Shown piece after piece: positions 7,117 to 15,615 of a stretch of 39,766 nt of DNA. The notes beneath the pieces are model-generated. The model saw only the letters and a program-made list of their open reading frames with translations, searched no databases and was not told the DNA's origin. How positions within the stretch are numbered: the first letter of the stretch is position 1; each line of letters starts with the position of its first letter. The position numbers and the translations under genes are program-made. The stretch is from a virus, in the IMG/VR virus record IMGVR_UViG_3300043446_001923, positions 1-39,766 of that record. One strand, given 5' to 3'.

Positions 7117-8310
7117 TTAGTAGGTGTACGCCATGTTCATTCGCTGAGTCTGTCCCTGCTGCCGGATCAGCACATCAATCTGCTGCTGCACAGCCATCTC
7201 AGCCAGTTGATCCAGAGGCATCGCTTCTTCAGCGCGTCCTTCTGAACGCATGAAGTCTGCTGCAATTCCGTTCACGAGGTAATCTTTGAAGCGCATTGGG
7301 ATCTCTACCTGCTTCCAATACTGGCTGTTGTTATTCGGAGAAACACCCACGCCAGCAGCAGAAACGCAGTTCCAAAAATTGCCAGTAGTACCCAGTTTTT
7401 TATCCGATGGTATGTATCCACTGCTTTGTTGAGTGTTGTCCCAGTACACCTGTGATCCAACGGAGTACGCCAAACCAGAGTCGTACTTTGATCCAAACAC
7501 CCAAGGTTGCACTGCCCTAACCAAAATGTACTTCATCCCAGAGTTACTGAACCTCAGGATGAACATGTCGTTGTTTGAGAACAGATTGCCAGTCTTTAGG
7601 TCCGGGAAGTTCTCAATGATGTACGGCTCTTCAGCGATCTTGGTCGTCTTCCGAGGATCATTGCTGTACGCCCCGATCGTCTGGCCCTGCACCACAACCA
7701 CGCACTGCTTGTTCTTGCCGAAGATGACCGTGGATTGTGGTCCAAAGCTGCCTTGAATCTGAGGCGTTCCCCACGGCACCTGAATGGTTATGGACGTGAT
7801 GTAGTCGCCAACGTCATCCGAAGAAGTCGTGTACGTGAAGCTGGAGTAATCGTTGGCCGCAGAACTCACCAAATCGCCATCATCTGTCAGGATGTAAAAC
7901 GGGTTGATGATGCTGACGGTTGTTGAGCCAATCCCACCCTGCTGAAACAGCTCTCCATCAAAGTCCTGAAGATAAACCCTGACATGATCAGTGTTCAGCG
8001 CAAGAACCAGCGGAATGGTGTCTTCTGCGTTCTGCTCGTACAAAGGATCTCCATTCTCAGTCCACAACTCGTTCCCGGCTTCCGTTAATAGCTCGATCGG
8101 ATCAACCGTGACAGTCGTGATGGGAGTTCCCGGCCACGTCTTATAGTACGTCTGGATGTCCGGCCACTCTTCGCGGTCCCAGATAATCCCAATCCTTCTG
8201 TTGGCAAAGTCCCGTATCGTGCTAAAGCCCTTGTCGTTCAGCGTAGTGCGATCCAGCCCAATAAGCTGGCACACCTCTGCAAGAATCGTGCTGAACGGGA
8301 CTGTTTTCAT
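7117..8310 (-). CDS. Head-tail connector / neck (tail tube-like) protein
   Basis: 397 residues, soluble. The N-terminal helical segment (PFSTILAEVCQLIGLDRTTL..RDFANRRIGIIWDREEWPD) and a C-terminal helical segment (YLVNGIAADFMRSEGRAEEA..AEMAVQQQIDVLIRQQG) flank a beta-rich middle (SFGPQSTVIFGKNKQCVVVV). This arrangement, and the place after the capsid gene and before the fibres, fit an adaptor or tail-tube A-type protein of a short-tailed phage. No enzymatic motif is present. The start ATG at 8310 lies one base from the preceding stop. The connector role is inferred; the specific family is not recognised with certainty. Confidence 0.72.
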   Translation of the reverse strand: MKTVPFSTILAEVCQLIGLDRTTLNDKGFSTIRDFANRRIGIIWDREEWPDIQTYYKTWPGTPITTVTVDPIELLTEAGNELWTENGDPLYEQNAEDTIPLVLALNTDHVRVYLQDFDGELFQQGGIGSTTVSIINPFYILTDDGDLVSSAANDYSSFTYTTSSDDVGDYITSITIQVPWGTPQIQGSFGPQSTVIFGKNKQCVVVVQGQTIGAYSNDPRKTTKIAEEPYIIENFPDLKTGNLFSNNDMFILRFSNSGMKYILVRAVQPWVFGSKYDSGLAYSVGSQVYWDNTQQSSGYIPSDKKLGTTGNFWNCVSAAGVGVSPNNNSQYWKQVEIPMRFKDYLVNGIAADFMRSEGRAEEAMPLDQLAEMAVQQQIDVLIRQQGQTQRMNMAYTY

Positions 8311-8655
8311 TTAGTAAACGGTACGGCTCCGAGGGCTGGAAGACGGAACCCAGCCTACACTAATGTCTTTGGTTCCACCAGAGTTTACACGGCACTCAGG
8401 ATTATCCCGCAAAAATTCACGCATGAACGCCTTGTCGTCCCAACAGCCATATCCCAATTTCTGGCCCCAAAAATGAAATGCCGTCGCCGGAATGCTGGCA
8501 ATCTTTTGCCCAAGACCGTCAACTGACTTGTGCCGCATCTGCGTGTATTTAGCGGCCTTCTTGGCGTCGATTGCTGCGTCAACCCGATTCTTTAACCAGC
8601 CTTGGCGAAGTTCCTTCTCAAGCTGGACCGACATGTCTCCGTCAATTTCGATCAT
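8311..8655 (-). CDS. Structural-module protein behind the RNA element pair
   Basis: 114 residues. It is helical and charged at the N-terminus (QLEKELRQGWLKNRVDAAID), then has a central GQKIASIPATAFHFWGQKLG and CWDDKAFMREFLRDNPECRV. The pattern of an aromatic-rich segment followed by CWxDxxFMxEFxRDNP occurs in small proteins next to capsid genes in several phages; their role is unknown. Its leader carries two copies of a structured RNA element (8661-8772), the second ending about six bases before the ATG. A second possible start at Met8 (8634) has GGAG close upstream, so the exact start is open. Confidence 0.7.
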   Translation of the reverse strand: MIEIDGDMSVQLEKELRQGWLKNRVDAAIDAKKAAKYTQMRHKSVDGLGQKIASIPATAFHFWGQKLGYGCWDDKAFMREFLRDNPECRVNSGGTKDISVGWVPSSSPRSRTVY

Positions 8656-8660
8656 AAAGA

Positions 8661-8706
8661 AGTGTCGGTGCTCTCCCGACAGTCATACCACTTTGGCAGG
8701 TATCGC
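8661..8706 (-). ncRNA. Structured RNA element, copy 1 (leader of the 114-aa gene)
   Basis: Read on the minus strand, GCGATACC is followed by GGTATGAC, then a 6-bp hairpin (TGTCGG/CCGACA) whose loop begins GAGAG. Plus-strand pairs are 85-89 with 8699-8703 and 8663-8668 with 8676-8681. The same layout occurs at 8727-8772 and 27889-27969, with compensating base changes in both stems. It lies in the leader just before an ATG and is probably a cis-acting control element. Confidence 0.6.
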
Positions 8707-8726
8707 TCATTGAGATCAGATGTCCC

Positions 8727-8772
8727 CCGGTCTCTCCCGGCGTCACACCACGGTTAGCGCAAGGTGTCGCGC
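8727..8772 (-). ncRNA. Structured RNA element, copy 2 (tandem, downstream of the capsid gene)
   Basis: On the minus strand, GCGACACC pairs with GGTGTGAC (plus strand 45-49 of the 87xx block with 8763-8767), followed by a CCGG/CCGG hairpin with loop GAGAGA. Relative to copy 1 an A-U pair has become a C-G pair and the hairpin stem sequence differs while still pairing. It starts 8 bases after the capsid stop, with copy 1 following 20 bases further on. Confidence 0.58.
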
Positions 8773-8780
8773 AAGAGATC

Positions 8781-9836
8781 CTACGAGCTGTAGTCAAACT
8801 TTCCAAGCCCCAACGGATTGCCAACCACGAGGCCAGCAACCGCTTCGATGAGGCGAGCAGGACCGCCACCGTTGTCGGGCAGCGTCTTGACCTGAGCCAC
8901 GTTCCCACCGTAGCGAAGCTCGATGAGGTTCATGTTCAGCAAGAGCCCTTTGTAAGGGGTTTGCGTCCACACCCCAGCGGAGATCGTTCCGATGAAGGTG
9001 GAGGGGTGGAGACGAACCGTCCCGAAGTCGCCTTGGAACACGTCCATCGCTTGGATGTAGGTGTCCGCAGCAGCGTCACGTTGGAAGGTCTGCACTTTGG
9101 TCGCACCGGACCCAGTCACGCCAGCGGTGGAGGTCGTCGTCAGCGAGGTCGTCCCCAGCAAGCTGGTGAACGCACGCTTCAGATCGGTCCCAACCACAGC
9201 GTCAAACGAGGCATAGTGCCCGGTCTGGTCGTAGATCGACTTGAGCACGCCCTGCACAGCCACGTCCGTCAAGGAGCTGGAAGCACCAGTCAGGATCGAG
9301 GTCGTCGGAGTGCGGAAGATCGAGGGCACGTCACCGGGGGTAGCCGTCCCAGTCCCAGCGTTGCTGATCCACGTCTGCAACCCAGCCGTGAGGTAGGGAA
9401 CAGAACCGTTGTCAGCTTGCGCTGTCTGGTTGGACGCCACGATGGCTTCCAAGTCACGCTTGATGCCAGTGATCGCCTTGCTGACGTTGTCAGCCAGCTC
9501 ATCACGCACACCAGCCACGTCAGCGATGTCCTGCGTCAGGTTGGACACACGGACCACGCGACGCCGGATCTGAGCGTAGTTGGCGAGTTCAGCACGATAC
9601 CCAACCACGTAGTTGGAGTAGTCGCCGGACACCACGTCGGTGCCGTCAACGATCCCCGTCACAACGGGCTGAGGAAGGGAGTCAGCCTGCCAGCGGAAAT
9701 ACATATTTCCGGGCTTGCTGCCCTTGCGGGCCATGGAGGTAATAGGCGTGTCACGAGCGTCCACGAGGGCGATCATGTCAGCCAAGTCTTCGCGTTTACC
9801 GCGACCGGTCAAGTTAGGTTCAGTAAGTAATGGCAT
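8781..9836 (-). CDS. Major capsid protein, SU10/DUF5309-like
   Basis: 351 residues from ATG 9836, which begins MPLLTEPNLTG; the longer frame to 9875 adds an unlikely basic tail. The N-terminus KREDLADMIALVDARDTPITSMARKG, a WQADSLPQP segment at about 55, and NYAQIRRRVVRVSNLTQDIADVAG match the start of the SU10-type (DUF5309) major capsid family, an HK97-fold shell protein. A central run of Thr/Ser/Ala is followed by QAMDVFQGDFGTVRLHPSTF, the expected late beta-rich region. It follows the scaffold-like gene and precedes the connector. High GC-ending codon use compared with the fibres agrees with strong expression. Family match is from memory and fairly confident. Confidence 0.88.
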   Translation of the reverse strand: MPLLTEPNLTGRGKREDLADMIALVDARDTPITSMARKGSKPGNMYFRWQADSLPQPVVTGIVDGTDVVSGDYSNYVVGYRAELANYAQIRRRVVRVSNLTQDIADVAGVRDELADNVSKAITGIKRDLEAIVASNQTAQADNGSVPYLTAGLQTWISNAGTGTATPGDVPSIFRTPTTSILTGASSSLTDVAVQGVLKSIYDQTGHYASFDAVVGTDLKRAFTSLLGTTSLTTTSTAGVTGSGATKVQTFQRDAAADTYIQAMDVFQGDFGTVRLHPSTFIGTISAGVWTQTPYKGLLLNMNLIELRYGGNVAQVKTLPDNGGGPARLIEAVAGLVVGNPLGLGKFDYSS

Positions 9837-9867
9837 AATTGTCTTTCTGGTTGAATGTGGCGGGCTT

Positions 9868-10869
9868 TTACGCAAAGCCCATTGCTTTTACCAAGTCTTT
9901 GATGCCTTGCTGATCTGAGCTGTTTTTGACAAAACGTGCCTTAGCTTTTGCTAGGTCGTTATCTGAACTTGCAGACATAGGAGGCGCTTTTGAAACACCG
10001 GGCTGGACGGGAGCCTTTTTGATTGGGGCAGCTTTTTTAGGCTGCGATGACCGTTCAATGTGCGCTTTTGCACCAAGAACCATCAACCCAACAATGTGCT
10101 TCCAGTCAGAACGCCTCTTCTTGATCTCTGGGAAATCCCTGAGAACTATTTGAGCCATCCTGTACTCTTCCGTTTCGGGTTTTGTGTACCACGGAAAATC
10201 AGACATCGCTTGCGCGTCATGCTGTATCTGGTTTTGAAGATACTGAAAACGAGCAGGCAACTCTATTTCTTTCCGTTTGATGAACACAGATTTAGCCGCT
10301 CTCACCTGCTTGTCGGACAGTTCTTTTTCTGTTCCGTCAGGCAACGTGATCGTGCCTCCATCTGCGTTCTCCTCACACCACAGCAGATAATCGATGGTCT
10401 TCTTGTACTCTTCCTGTAGTTTTTCAGGCGTGTCGATTGACTCGACAAAGTCTGAGTACTCAGGCGCTGGTGCAGGAATAGACATCTTCGTCTGTTGAAG
10501 CTCGTTATTGAGCTTCTGAAGCATCTGCTTGTGCGCTTCAAGTTCAGCTTGGGCAGCCTTCTTCGCAGCAACAAGTTTGTTGATGCGTTTTTGGACACCC
10601 TTTGTCAAAGAACTCTCATCAGCTTCAGGCTGATCGGATTCCCCCTCTTCCTCTTGTGGAGCTTCGTCACTCAACGATTCCACAGCGGCTTCAGGTTCTT
10701 CCTTTTGCTGCCCCTCTACGGCTGGGGCCGCCTCCTCCTCGTCGAGGAATCCCGATTTAAGCAAGTCACTCAGACTATGCTCATCAAGATGACCGAGTTT
10801 ATCAGCAACGGGTGTTTGGACTTCCTCCTGAGCCCCGGACTCAGGCTGTGCTTCAGTTTCTGTATTCAT
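9868..10869 (-). CDS. Capsid scaffolding-like protein
   Basis: 333 residues from ATG 10869; an in-frame TTG at 10884 is less likely. The first 110 residues are highly acidic and Gln/Glu/Pro-rich. A coiled-coil-forming stretch follows (KRINKLVAAKKAAQAELEAH..LQKLNNELQQ), then a helical middle and a basic, Pro/Ala/Lys-rich C-terminus (KKAAPIKKAPVQPG) near the end. This acidic head, coiled coil and basic tail, directly before the capsid gene, is the usual shape of phage scaffolding proteins, which organise capsid shells and then leave. No protease is visible in the genome. Sequence does not allow a family name. Confidence 0.72.
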   Translation of the reverse strand: MNTETEAQPESGAQEEVQTPVADKLGHLDEHSLSDLLKSGFLDEEEAAPAVEGQQKEEPEAAVESLSDEAPQEEEGESDQPEADESSLTKGVQKRINKLVAAKKAAQAELEAHKQMLQKLNNELQQTKMSIPAPAPEYSDFVESIDTPEKLQEEYKKTIDYLLWCEENADGGTITLPDGTEKELSDKQVRAAKSVFIKRKEIELPARFQYLQNQIQHDAQAMSDFPWYTKPETEEYRMAQIVLRDFPEIKKRRSDWKHIVGLMVLGAKAHIERSSQPKKAAPIKKAPVQPGVSKAPPMSASSDNDLAKAKARFVKNSSDQQGIKDLVKAMGFA

Positions 10870-10931
10870 GCAATAAGGTTGCAAGTCCTCTACTAATCAA
10901 GCCAGTAACGCTGGCAGGCCCGTTGTTGGCG
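10870..10931 (-). other. Structured leader of the scaffold-like gene
   Basis: The 62-base gap before the scaffold-like gene contains, on the minus strand, a GCCAG/CTGGC hairpin with loop CGTTA. Upstream TAACGC can pair with GCGTTA overlapping that loop, so a pseudoknot is possible. No promoter stands out. It may tune translation of the scaffold protein. Confidence 0.3.
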
Positions 10932-11186
10932 TTATGCCAAATCTTCTTCAGGAGTCAAGCCATTTAATTGTCTTGCTTGCTTACGAAGCTCAATAAGAGA
11001 CGACAAGACATAGTTTATGCCATCAGCTTGTCCGCAAAAATGCGCCCTATCTTCATTTGAGATGCCGTGTGCTATCGCCTGAAGCACAAGAGCGTTTTGC
11101 GTGTCCTGCAAGAACTTCAACACCTCTGTAAAAATCAAACTTGTGCCTGCAAATCCAAACGCTTTCTTCTGGTCTTCAGTAATCAT
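10932..11186 (-). CDS. Small helical protein between portal and scaffold genes
   Basis: 84 residues, almost wholly alpha-helical in appearance (QKKAFGFAGTSLIFTEVLKF, GINYVLSSLIELRKQARQL). One Cys-Gly pair occurs near the middle. Its ATG overlaps the stop of the portal gene (ATGA), so it is translated with it. Short helical proteins at this position occur in many short-tailed phages and may act in head assembly, but I do not recognise the family. Confidence 0.65.
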   Translation of the reverse strand: MITEDQKKAFGFAGTSLIFTEVLKFLQDTQNALVLQAIAHGISNEDRAHFCGQADGINYVLSSLIELRKQARQLNGLTPEEDLA

Positions 11187-13288
11187 TGTGGGGTATTCGG
11201 GCTAACGCCAATCCTTCCAATCACAGCGTTCTGCTGCTGCATGATGCTCATGTTCAGGCTCTGCATGTACTTCTGGAAGAGTTGCTGGAAGTTCTCGTCC
11301 TGCTGCAACGCAGCCTGAGCTTTCGGATTGGACTGCATGACTTGTTGCGCGTACTGCATCTTGGTCTGTGCAGCCGGATCGTTCTCCTGATACAACGCCT
11401 CGTTGCCCAAAAGCATCATGCCAATGTCGTTCTGGACATCCTTGAACATCTTCTGGCTTGCTTGATCTTGGTTCATAATGAGCTGATCCGCCACTTCAGG
11501 CGCAATCGCTCGAATCATCATCTCAACAAGAGCGTTGGAGTTCAAAACACCACCAGAATCGATCTGCTTGATGGAAGTCAGGAACTGGATCTTTTTCGCA
11601 ACGTACTCCTTGTCCATGTCCATGACATCGAACCGAAGATTGAAGTCGAACTCGTTGTGGATCTCGCTCAACGCCTTAGGCAACTGCCCGTTTGTGATGC
11701 GCTGGATCTCTTCTGGGGCCATGTACTGGCAGCACAACGAGAACATCTGACGAAACACGCTGCGCCACGACAGTAGCCAGCTATTGACCAGCTTCTGCTG
11801 CAACAACTGCGTCTTTTGAGGAAGCACGTTAACGTTCACTGTACCGAAGTACGCAGCATGGTTGGCCTCCACACGCTGGATCAGGTTGAACGCCACGTTA
11901 GGCTCACGAGCAGGTGGCTCCATGAAGCTGTAGTCGCTCTGGCTGACCACAGGCAGCGAGATGCCCGGTCCAACCCGGTTGATTGCTCCTACTCGCTTGA
12001 CGACCTTGATGGGCGGAAGTGTGCTGAACGCCGTGTGATCTCGGATCGAGTCGTGTTGCGCCTTGATCTCGTCCTGATCTGTAGAAGCAAGCTCAGGAAT
12101 GCCACGAGTATCCACAACTGCACGACGGAGTTGTTCTCGCCGGAACTCAACGAATGGATACTCTCCATGTGCATAATCAAGACGTTCATGTTTTGCCCAA
12201 GATGCGTTGTCTTCGGTTCTGTCACTGGCTGCCTGAGGACAGATCACCGTGTAATAAATGGCGGGCGCATTGCCGTCCATCGACTTGGTGTAGCAGTAAA
12301 CCACCTCCACCATGTTCATGTAGTTGATCCCGTTGTAGACAAGCATCGTTGTCGTCGGCAACAGGTTCAGGTTGTAGTAGGTGCTGCTCTTTCCGATCTG
12401 CTGGAGGGCGCGTTCCACCCAATCCGGGTTCCAGCCCTCAGTCGTCACCTTCTCGCGCAACTCAACCTCGCTCATCCACGTTCTTCTGAAGATGACACGG
12501 CTTCTCTGAAGATCCGCTGTCTCAGGCGGGAAGATAATCTCGTCCCAAGGCTTCAACGCCACAATCTCAGGCAGGTTTTTGCTGACGTACTCTTCGTCTC
12601 TAGTCGTCATTCCGGTCTCGGCCAGCTCGCGAACCATCCTTTTAGCCTCATCTGCACTCAAATCAGGCACTGCAACCTGCAAAATCTCTGCGGCTTCCTG
12701 TTGAGAAGTCATGATAAGGTCAGGCAACTCCTGCAAAACCTGACTTCCAGACTGCGCAGCAAGCTCAATGACCTGCTGCATTGAAATATCCTGAGTCCGT
12801 TTGCTGATATTTTGCTGCCAGCCTACAAAAAAGGCGCTCCAACCGTACTGAAGCGCATATTGAGCCGCCAACTCCGCTTCTTTCAGAAGCTGCTGTGGCA
12901 TTTTGTTGTCCCGAATCCACTTCATCAGCGTTGTCGCGATGCTTCCCCCCGTTATGTCCTTCAAATCAGTTCCAGTGACACGAATATCAGCCTTCTGAAA
13001 AGCCGTAACCAGCAACGCAGACAACTCGTTGCAACTTGAATCGATCAAACGGTTACGAACATCACTGGCTCCCTCAAAAGGCCACGCAGGACTGCCGTCT
13101 GGACGGTTCTCAGAGTGTTTCTTGCCGTCATCCGTCTGTCCGGGCCACCTCACAAACCGGATATTGTCGAACTTCGTGACCAAATTGCCCTGACTGGCGT
13201 TGATCATCGCCCGGTTGTACTCGTTAAGCAACTCCCCAACATGTGGGTTGTCGGAGGCAATAGCCAAAAGATCGGTCTTGGAATCCAT
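11183..13288 (-). CDS. Portal protein
   Basis: 701 residues. N-terminal helices carry RWPGQTDDGKKH and PAWPFEGASDVRNRLIDSS, where the W-P-F-E-GASD motif is typical of portal proteins from P22/T7-like environmental phages. A long central region (wing and stem) includes ELASTDQDEIKAQHDSIRDH and PPIKVVKR. The C-terminal 120 residues are Gln/Asn/Met-rich helices (AQQVMQSNPKAQAALQQ), as in the barrel region of long portals. The gene follows the large terminase, as expected for the ring through which DNA is pumped. Its size suits a podovirus portal with a C-terminal barrel. Confidence 0.88.
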   Translation of the reverse strand: MDSKTDLLAIASDNPHVGELLNEYNRAMINASQGNLVTKFDNIRFVRWPGQTDDGKKHSENRPDGSPAWPFEGASDVRNRLIDSSCNELSALLVTAFQKADIRVTGTDLKDITGGSIATTLMKWIRDNKMPQQLLKEAELAAQYALQYGWSAFFVGWQQNISKRTQDISMQQVIELAAQSGSQVLQELPDLIMTSQQEAAEILQVAVPDLSADEAKRMVRELAETGMTTRDEEYVSKNLPEIVALKPWDEIIFPPETADLQRSRVIFRRTWMSEVELREKVTTEGWNPDWVERALQQIGKSSTYYNLNLLPTTTMLVYNGINYMNMVEVVYCYTKSMDGNAPAIYYTVICPQAASDRTEDNASWAKHERLDYAHGEYPFVEFRREQLRRAVVDTRGIPELASTDQDEIKAQHDSIRDHTAFSTLPPIKVVKRVGAINRVGPGISLPVVSQSDYSFMEPPAREPNVAFNLIQRVEANHAAYFGTVNVNVLPQKTQLLQQKLVNSWLLSWRSVFRQMFSLCCQYMAPEEIQRITNGQLPKALSEIHNEFDFNLRFDVMDMDKEYVAKKIQFLTSIKQIDSGGVLNSNALVEMMIRAIAPEVADQLIMNQDQASQKMFKDVQNDIGMMLLGNEALYQENDPAAQTKMQYAQQVMQSNPKAQAALQQDENFQQLFQKYMQSLNMSIMQQQNAVIGRIGVSPNTPQ

Positions 13289-13293
13289 AATTA

Positions 13294-15021
13294 TCAGTAG
13301 CTGCCAATCGTTTGGAGCCGTTTCATCTGCTTATCCCAGTCCGGCCCACCAACATGTCTTGGTTGCATAACCACCAAATACCCTAAAGCATCAATCGGAT
13401 CTTTACAAGCACCCTTCTGTCCGTCTTGTCCAGTCCATTCTCGCATGGAGTATATCAAGTTCTGGCAAGATTCATGTATCATTAGCTTGGGATGGTTCTT
13501 CCCATGTACCACAGGCATTTCCCTGTCGTAACAAAGCAGATCGTTGATAATCAAAACACGCTCATCCACTGTCACGGCAGCAGATGGCACAAAATGTAGT
13601 GGGCTTTCCACGTCCAACATCAAATCCAACAGAGTAACGCCACCCTCTTTGCTGACTGACTCTGTCCCGGCACTCCTCGGGTCAATGTAGCGTTCAGCGA
13701 TCTCTTCCCGTTTTTTGGTCTCTGTATGCGTCTCCAGTGCCCACACCAGATTCGTGTACTCTTCTACCCCTCGTCCTGCTCCCTGTTTCTGTGCTGGCCC
13801 CGGCTTTCCGTCCGGCTTCTCGCACGGCAACGACCATTCGCCATACGAGATGTCGGGCCATTCCCGATACACCCAAATCACTCCAGCACTGTCCACTCTG
13901 GCCCAAAGCATGAACCAGTTCCGAGCCCCAGCAGGATCACACACCATGTAGTTCGTGCCATCTGGACAGGCTTCAGTCACTGGTTCATGGAAGATGTTCT
14001 TGTCGCTGAATAGCGGAAACTGGCTGCCAGCAGTCTGTTCAGCCCAGCCATACGCACGGATCTTGATGTCATGCGTGCTCCTTGTCTTAAGCGTGTGCTT
14101 CATCCGTTCCCAGTTGTTGTACGGGTTCAGCTTGCTGTGGAACCAAATGCAGGCGTGCCTGCCATAAAGACTTTCCGCAGTGTAAGGCATGTTGCCGGGT
14201 GGCACTCCCACCACGTTGGCGTGCGGCAAAAGCTCGGACTCACGCCAGCTCGTAAACTTGCTGCTCGTGATAAACTCCTTCACCGTCTGCGTGTACCCAA
14301 GGATCGGCGTGAACGTCACCAGCAACTTCCCGTTCCTTGTCACAAGCCGGTACCGTAACGTCTCCAGCCAATCCTGAGGCACCAACTCGTCACACCAAAT
14401 CATGTCCACTTCACCACCCTCAATCACCTTGATGTCCTGAGCGTAGTTCAAAAACCAGATCTGGTTCTTCTGGAAAACCGCTGTGTTGTCACTGAACCCG
14501 TTCTTCTGTGTCCAAGACACCTGCGTGAGCTTGTTGCGCTTCACCTCCTTCAGTTCCGAAGGCAGATACTTGTAGATGACGTTCTGCTGATAGCTGATAC
14601 TCGTCATGTTGGTCGTGTGCAAACACCAGATGTTCAGCCCACGCCGCTCAGTCTTCTCCCTGACCCATGCCGGGGTGTTCCCACTGGGGTCATGCCCAAC
14701 AAACGCCTGAACCACCCTCTTGGCCGCATACTCCGTCTTGCTGGCCCGGTTCCCGCCAAGGATCAGTAGCTCGTTAAACTTCCCCATCAACTCGTCGGCA
14801 TCCTTCCACGCTGGCAACTCAGTCCCGTACCGATACGGATCTGTCTGTTCAGCCACAATCCTCTGCTCCCGCATGACAAACATCTCGATCACCTTGTCGG
14901 GACCCATGTTGTCAATCATGCGCTTACGCTCGTACACCGTGGGATTCGGCATGATCGGATGATCCCTCAACGGAAACTCCAAAATCTTCTTCTCCAACTC
15001 AATTTTTTGTTGATCTTCCAT
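13294..15021 (-). CDS. terL: Terminase large subunit
   Basis: 575 residues from ATG 15021, which has AAGG six bases upstream. A TTG at 15048 would add nine residues but has no ribosome site. Walker A is GGNRASKT at about 89-96, Walker B is VDMIWCDE at about 205-212, and the coupling segment is LLVTFTP. The C-terminal RNase H-fold nuclease shows YMVCDPAGARNW (first Asp) and a later IDPRSAG, with KDPIDALGYLV near the end supplying another acidic residue. The GGNRASKT variant Walker A is usual for this group of terminases. The protein cuts and pumps DNA through the portal encoded next. No small subunit gene adjoins it; a candidate lies at 20658. Confidence 0.93.
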   Translation of the reverse strand: MEDQQKIELEKKILEFPLRDHPIMPNPTVYERKRMIDNMGPDKVIEMFVMREQRIVAEQTDPYRYGTELPAWKDADELMGKFNELLILGGNRASKTEYAAKRVVQAFVGHDPSGNTPAWVREKTERRGLNIWCLHTTNMTSISYQQNVIYKYLPSELKEVKRNKLTQVSWTQKNGFSDNTAVFQKNQIWFLNYAQDIKVIEGGEVDMIWCDELVPQDWLETLRYRLVTRNGKLLVTFTPILGYTQTVKEFITSSKFTSWRESELLPHANVVGVPPGNMPYTAESLYGRHACIWFHSKLNPYNNWERMKHTLKTRSTHDIKIRAYGWAEQTAGSQFPLFSDKNIFHEPVTEACPDGTNYMVCDPAGARNWFMLWARVDSAGVIWVYREWPDISYGEWSLPCEKPDGKPGPAQKQGAGRGVEEYTNLVWALETHTETKKREEIAERYIDPRSAGTESVSKEGGVTLLDLMLDVESPLHFVPSAAVTVDERVLIINDLLCYDREMPVVHGKNHPKLMIHESCQNLIYSMREWTGQDGQKGACKDPIDALGYLVVMQPRHVGGPDWDKQMKRLQTIGSY

Positions 15022-15169
15022 GTGAACCTTGTACTTTTTGTCTCGCAACCAATAGGAGGTTGCCGCCTATGCCCTGCCAACCTGAAAAAAGGAAGCACGG
15101 CAGACATCAGAGTGTCAAGTGAGCCTGCTTGACTTAAAAATGCCAGTGGCCTCAAAACTGGCGAGTACT

Positions 15170-15238
15170 CACAGTCATACCCCGCGAGAGAGGGTGGCCA
15201 CCTGTTGAAAGGGTAGCTCTGTATGCCTCATGACTGTG
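15170..15238 (-). ncRNA. Possible structured leader RNA upstream of terL
   Basis: CACAGTCAT and ATGACTGTG form a 9-bp closing stem around 51 bases, which include the palindrome GGTGGCCACC and a CCC/GGG hairpin with a CTCTC-containing loop. GCATAC can instead pair with GTATG, so two folds compete. The segment GGTATGACTGT is shared with the RNA element at 8661-8706. It is about 150 bases before the terL start. Confidence 0.35.
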
Positions 15239-15308
15239 CCAAATGCGACGACGATGGACTCACCGGATGGATCGTTCGGTTTCCCTTGCTCAGAGTTTTT
15301 ATAGTACA

Positions 15309-15343
15309 CCCCTAGAAGTAAGCAGCAATGCCGAGTCTAGGGG
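15309..15343. promoter_or_regulatory. 8-bp inverted repeat, possible operator
   Basis: CCCCTAGA and TCTAGGGG are a perfect inverted repeat separated by 19 bases, beside a minus-strand TATAAA. It could be a two-site operator or a hairpin of the late leader. Confidence 0.35.
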
Positions 15344-15453
15344 TTACTATGCTCTGAACTCAGGATCTTCCGTCTGGATTGTTGGTTTCTTCGTAGGTTC
15401 CGTCAGAGGGACCGAAGAAGAAACAAGCCACTGTAGTAATCATAAAACTCTCT

Positions 15454-15479
15454 TCGAGAGCCCCTTAAAAGGCTCTCGA
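15454..15479 (-). terminator. Hairpin, possible terminator between early and late modules
   Basis: TCGAGAGCC pairs with GGCTCTCGA (9 bp) around an eight-base loop. Read on the minus strand, the stem is followed by AAGAGAGTTTTATG, a short T run. It lies about 137 bases after the stop of the 147-aa early gene and ahead of terL, so it may end early transcripts. Confidence 0.45.
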
Positions 15480-15615
15480 CAAGAAGAAAAGCATAAGAGA
15501 AGAAAGCCAAGAGCCAAAACAACACAAGTCACTTGAGCCAAGTCAACTAGGCCATGACTTAATCGACAAACGTGTTGTAAGCCGACTGCTGGCTTCGCTG
15601 GCCACCTTGCTGGCT

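Larger units (their letters stand above)
15022..15615. promoter_or_regulatory. Gene-free control region upstream of terL
   Basis: About 590 bases without a credible gene. It holds several inverted repeats: a 9-bp closing stem at 15170-15178/15230-15238, an 8-bp perfect inverted repeat CCCCTAGA/TCTAGGGG at 15309-15316/15336-15343, and a hairpin at 15454-15479. An AT-rich TATAAA on the minus strand (15298-15303) lies next to the middle repeat. I infer that late transcription begins here, although no good -35 box was found. Confidence 0.45.

Noticed and set aside
8961-9830. 289-aa plus-strand ORF opposite the capsid gene
   Set aside because: It is a shadow of the GC-rich third-position codons of the major capsid gene. 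It has no start signal and a His/Arg-rich low-quality translation.
11816-12784. 322-aa plus-strand ORF opposite the portal gene
   Set aside because: Antisense shadow of a well-supported portal protein, with no promoter or ribosome site and no motif.
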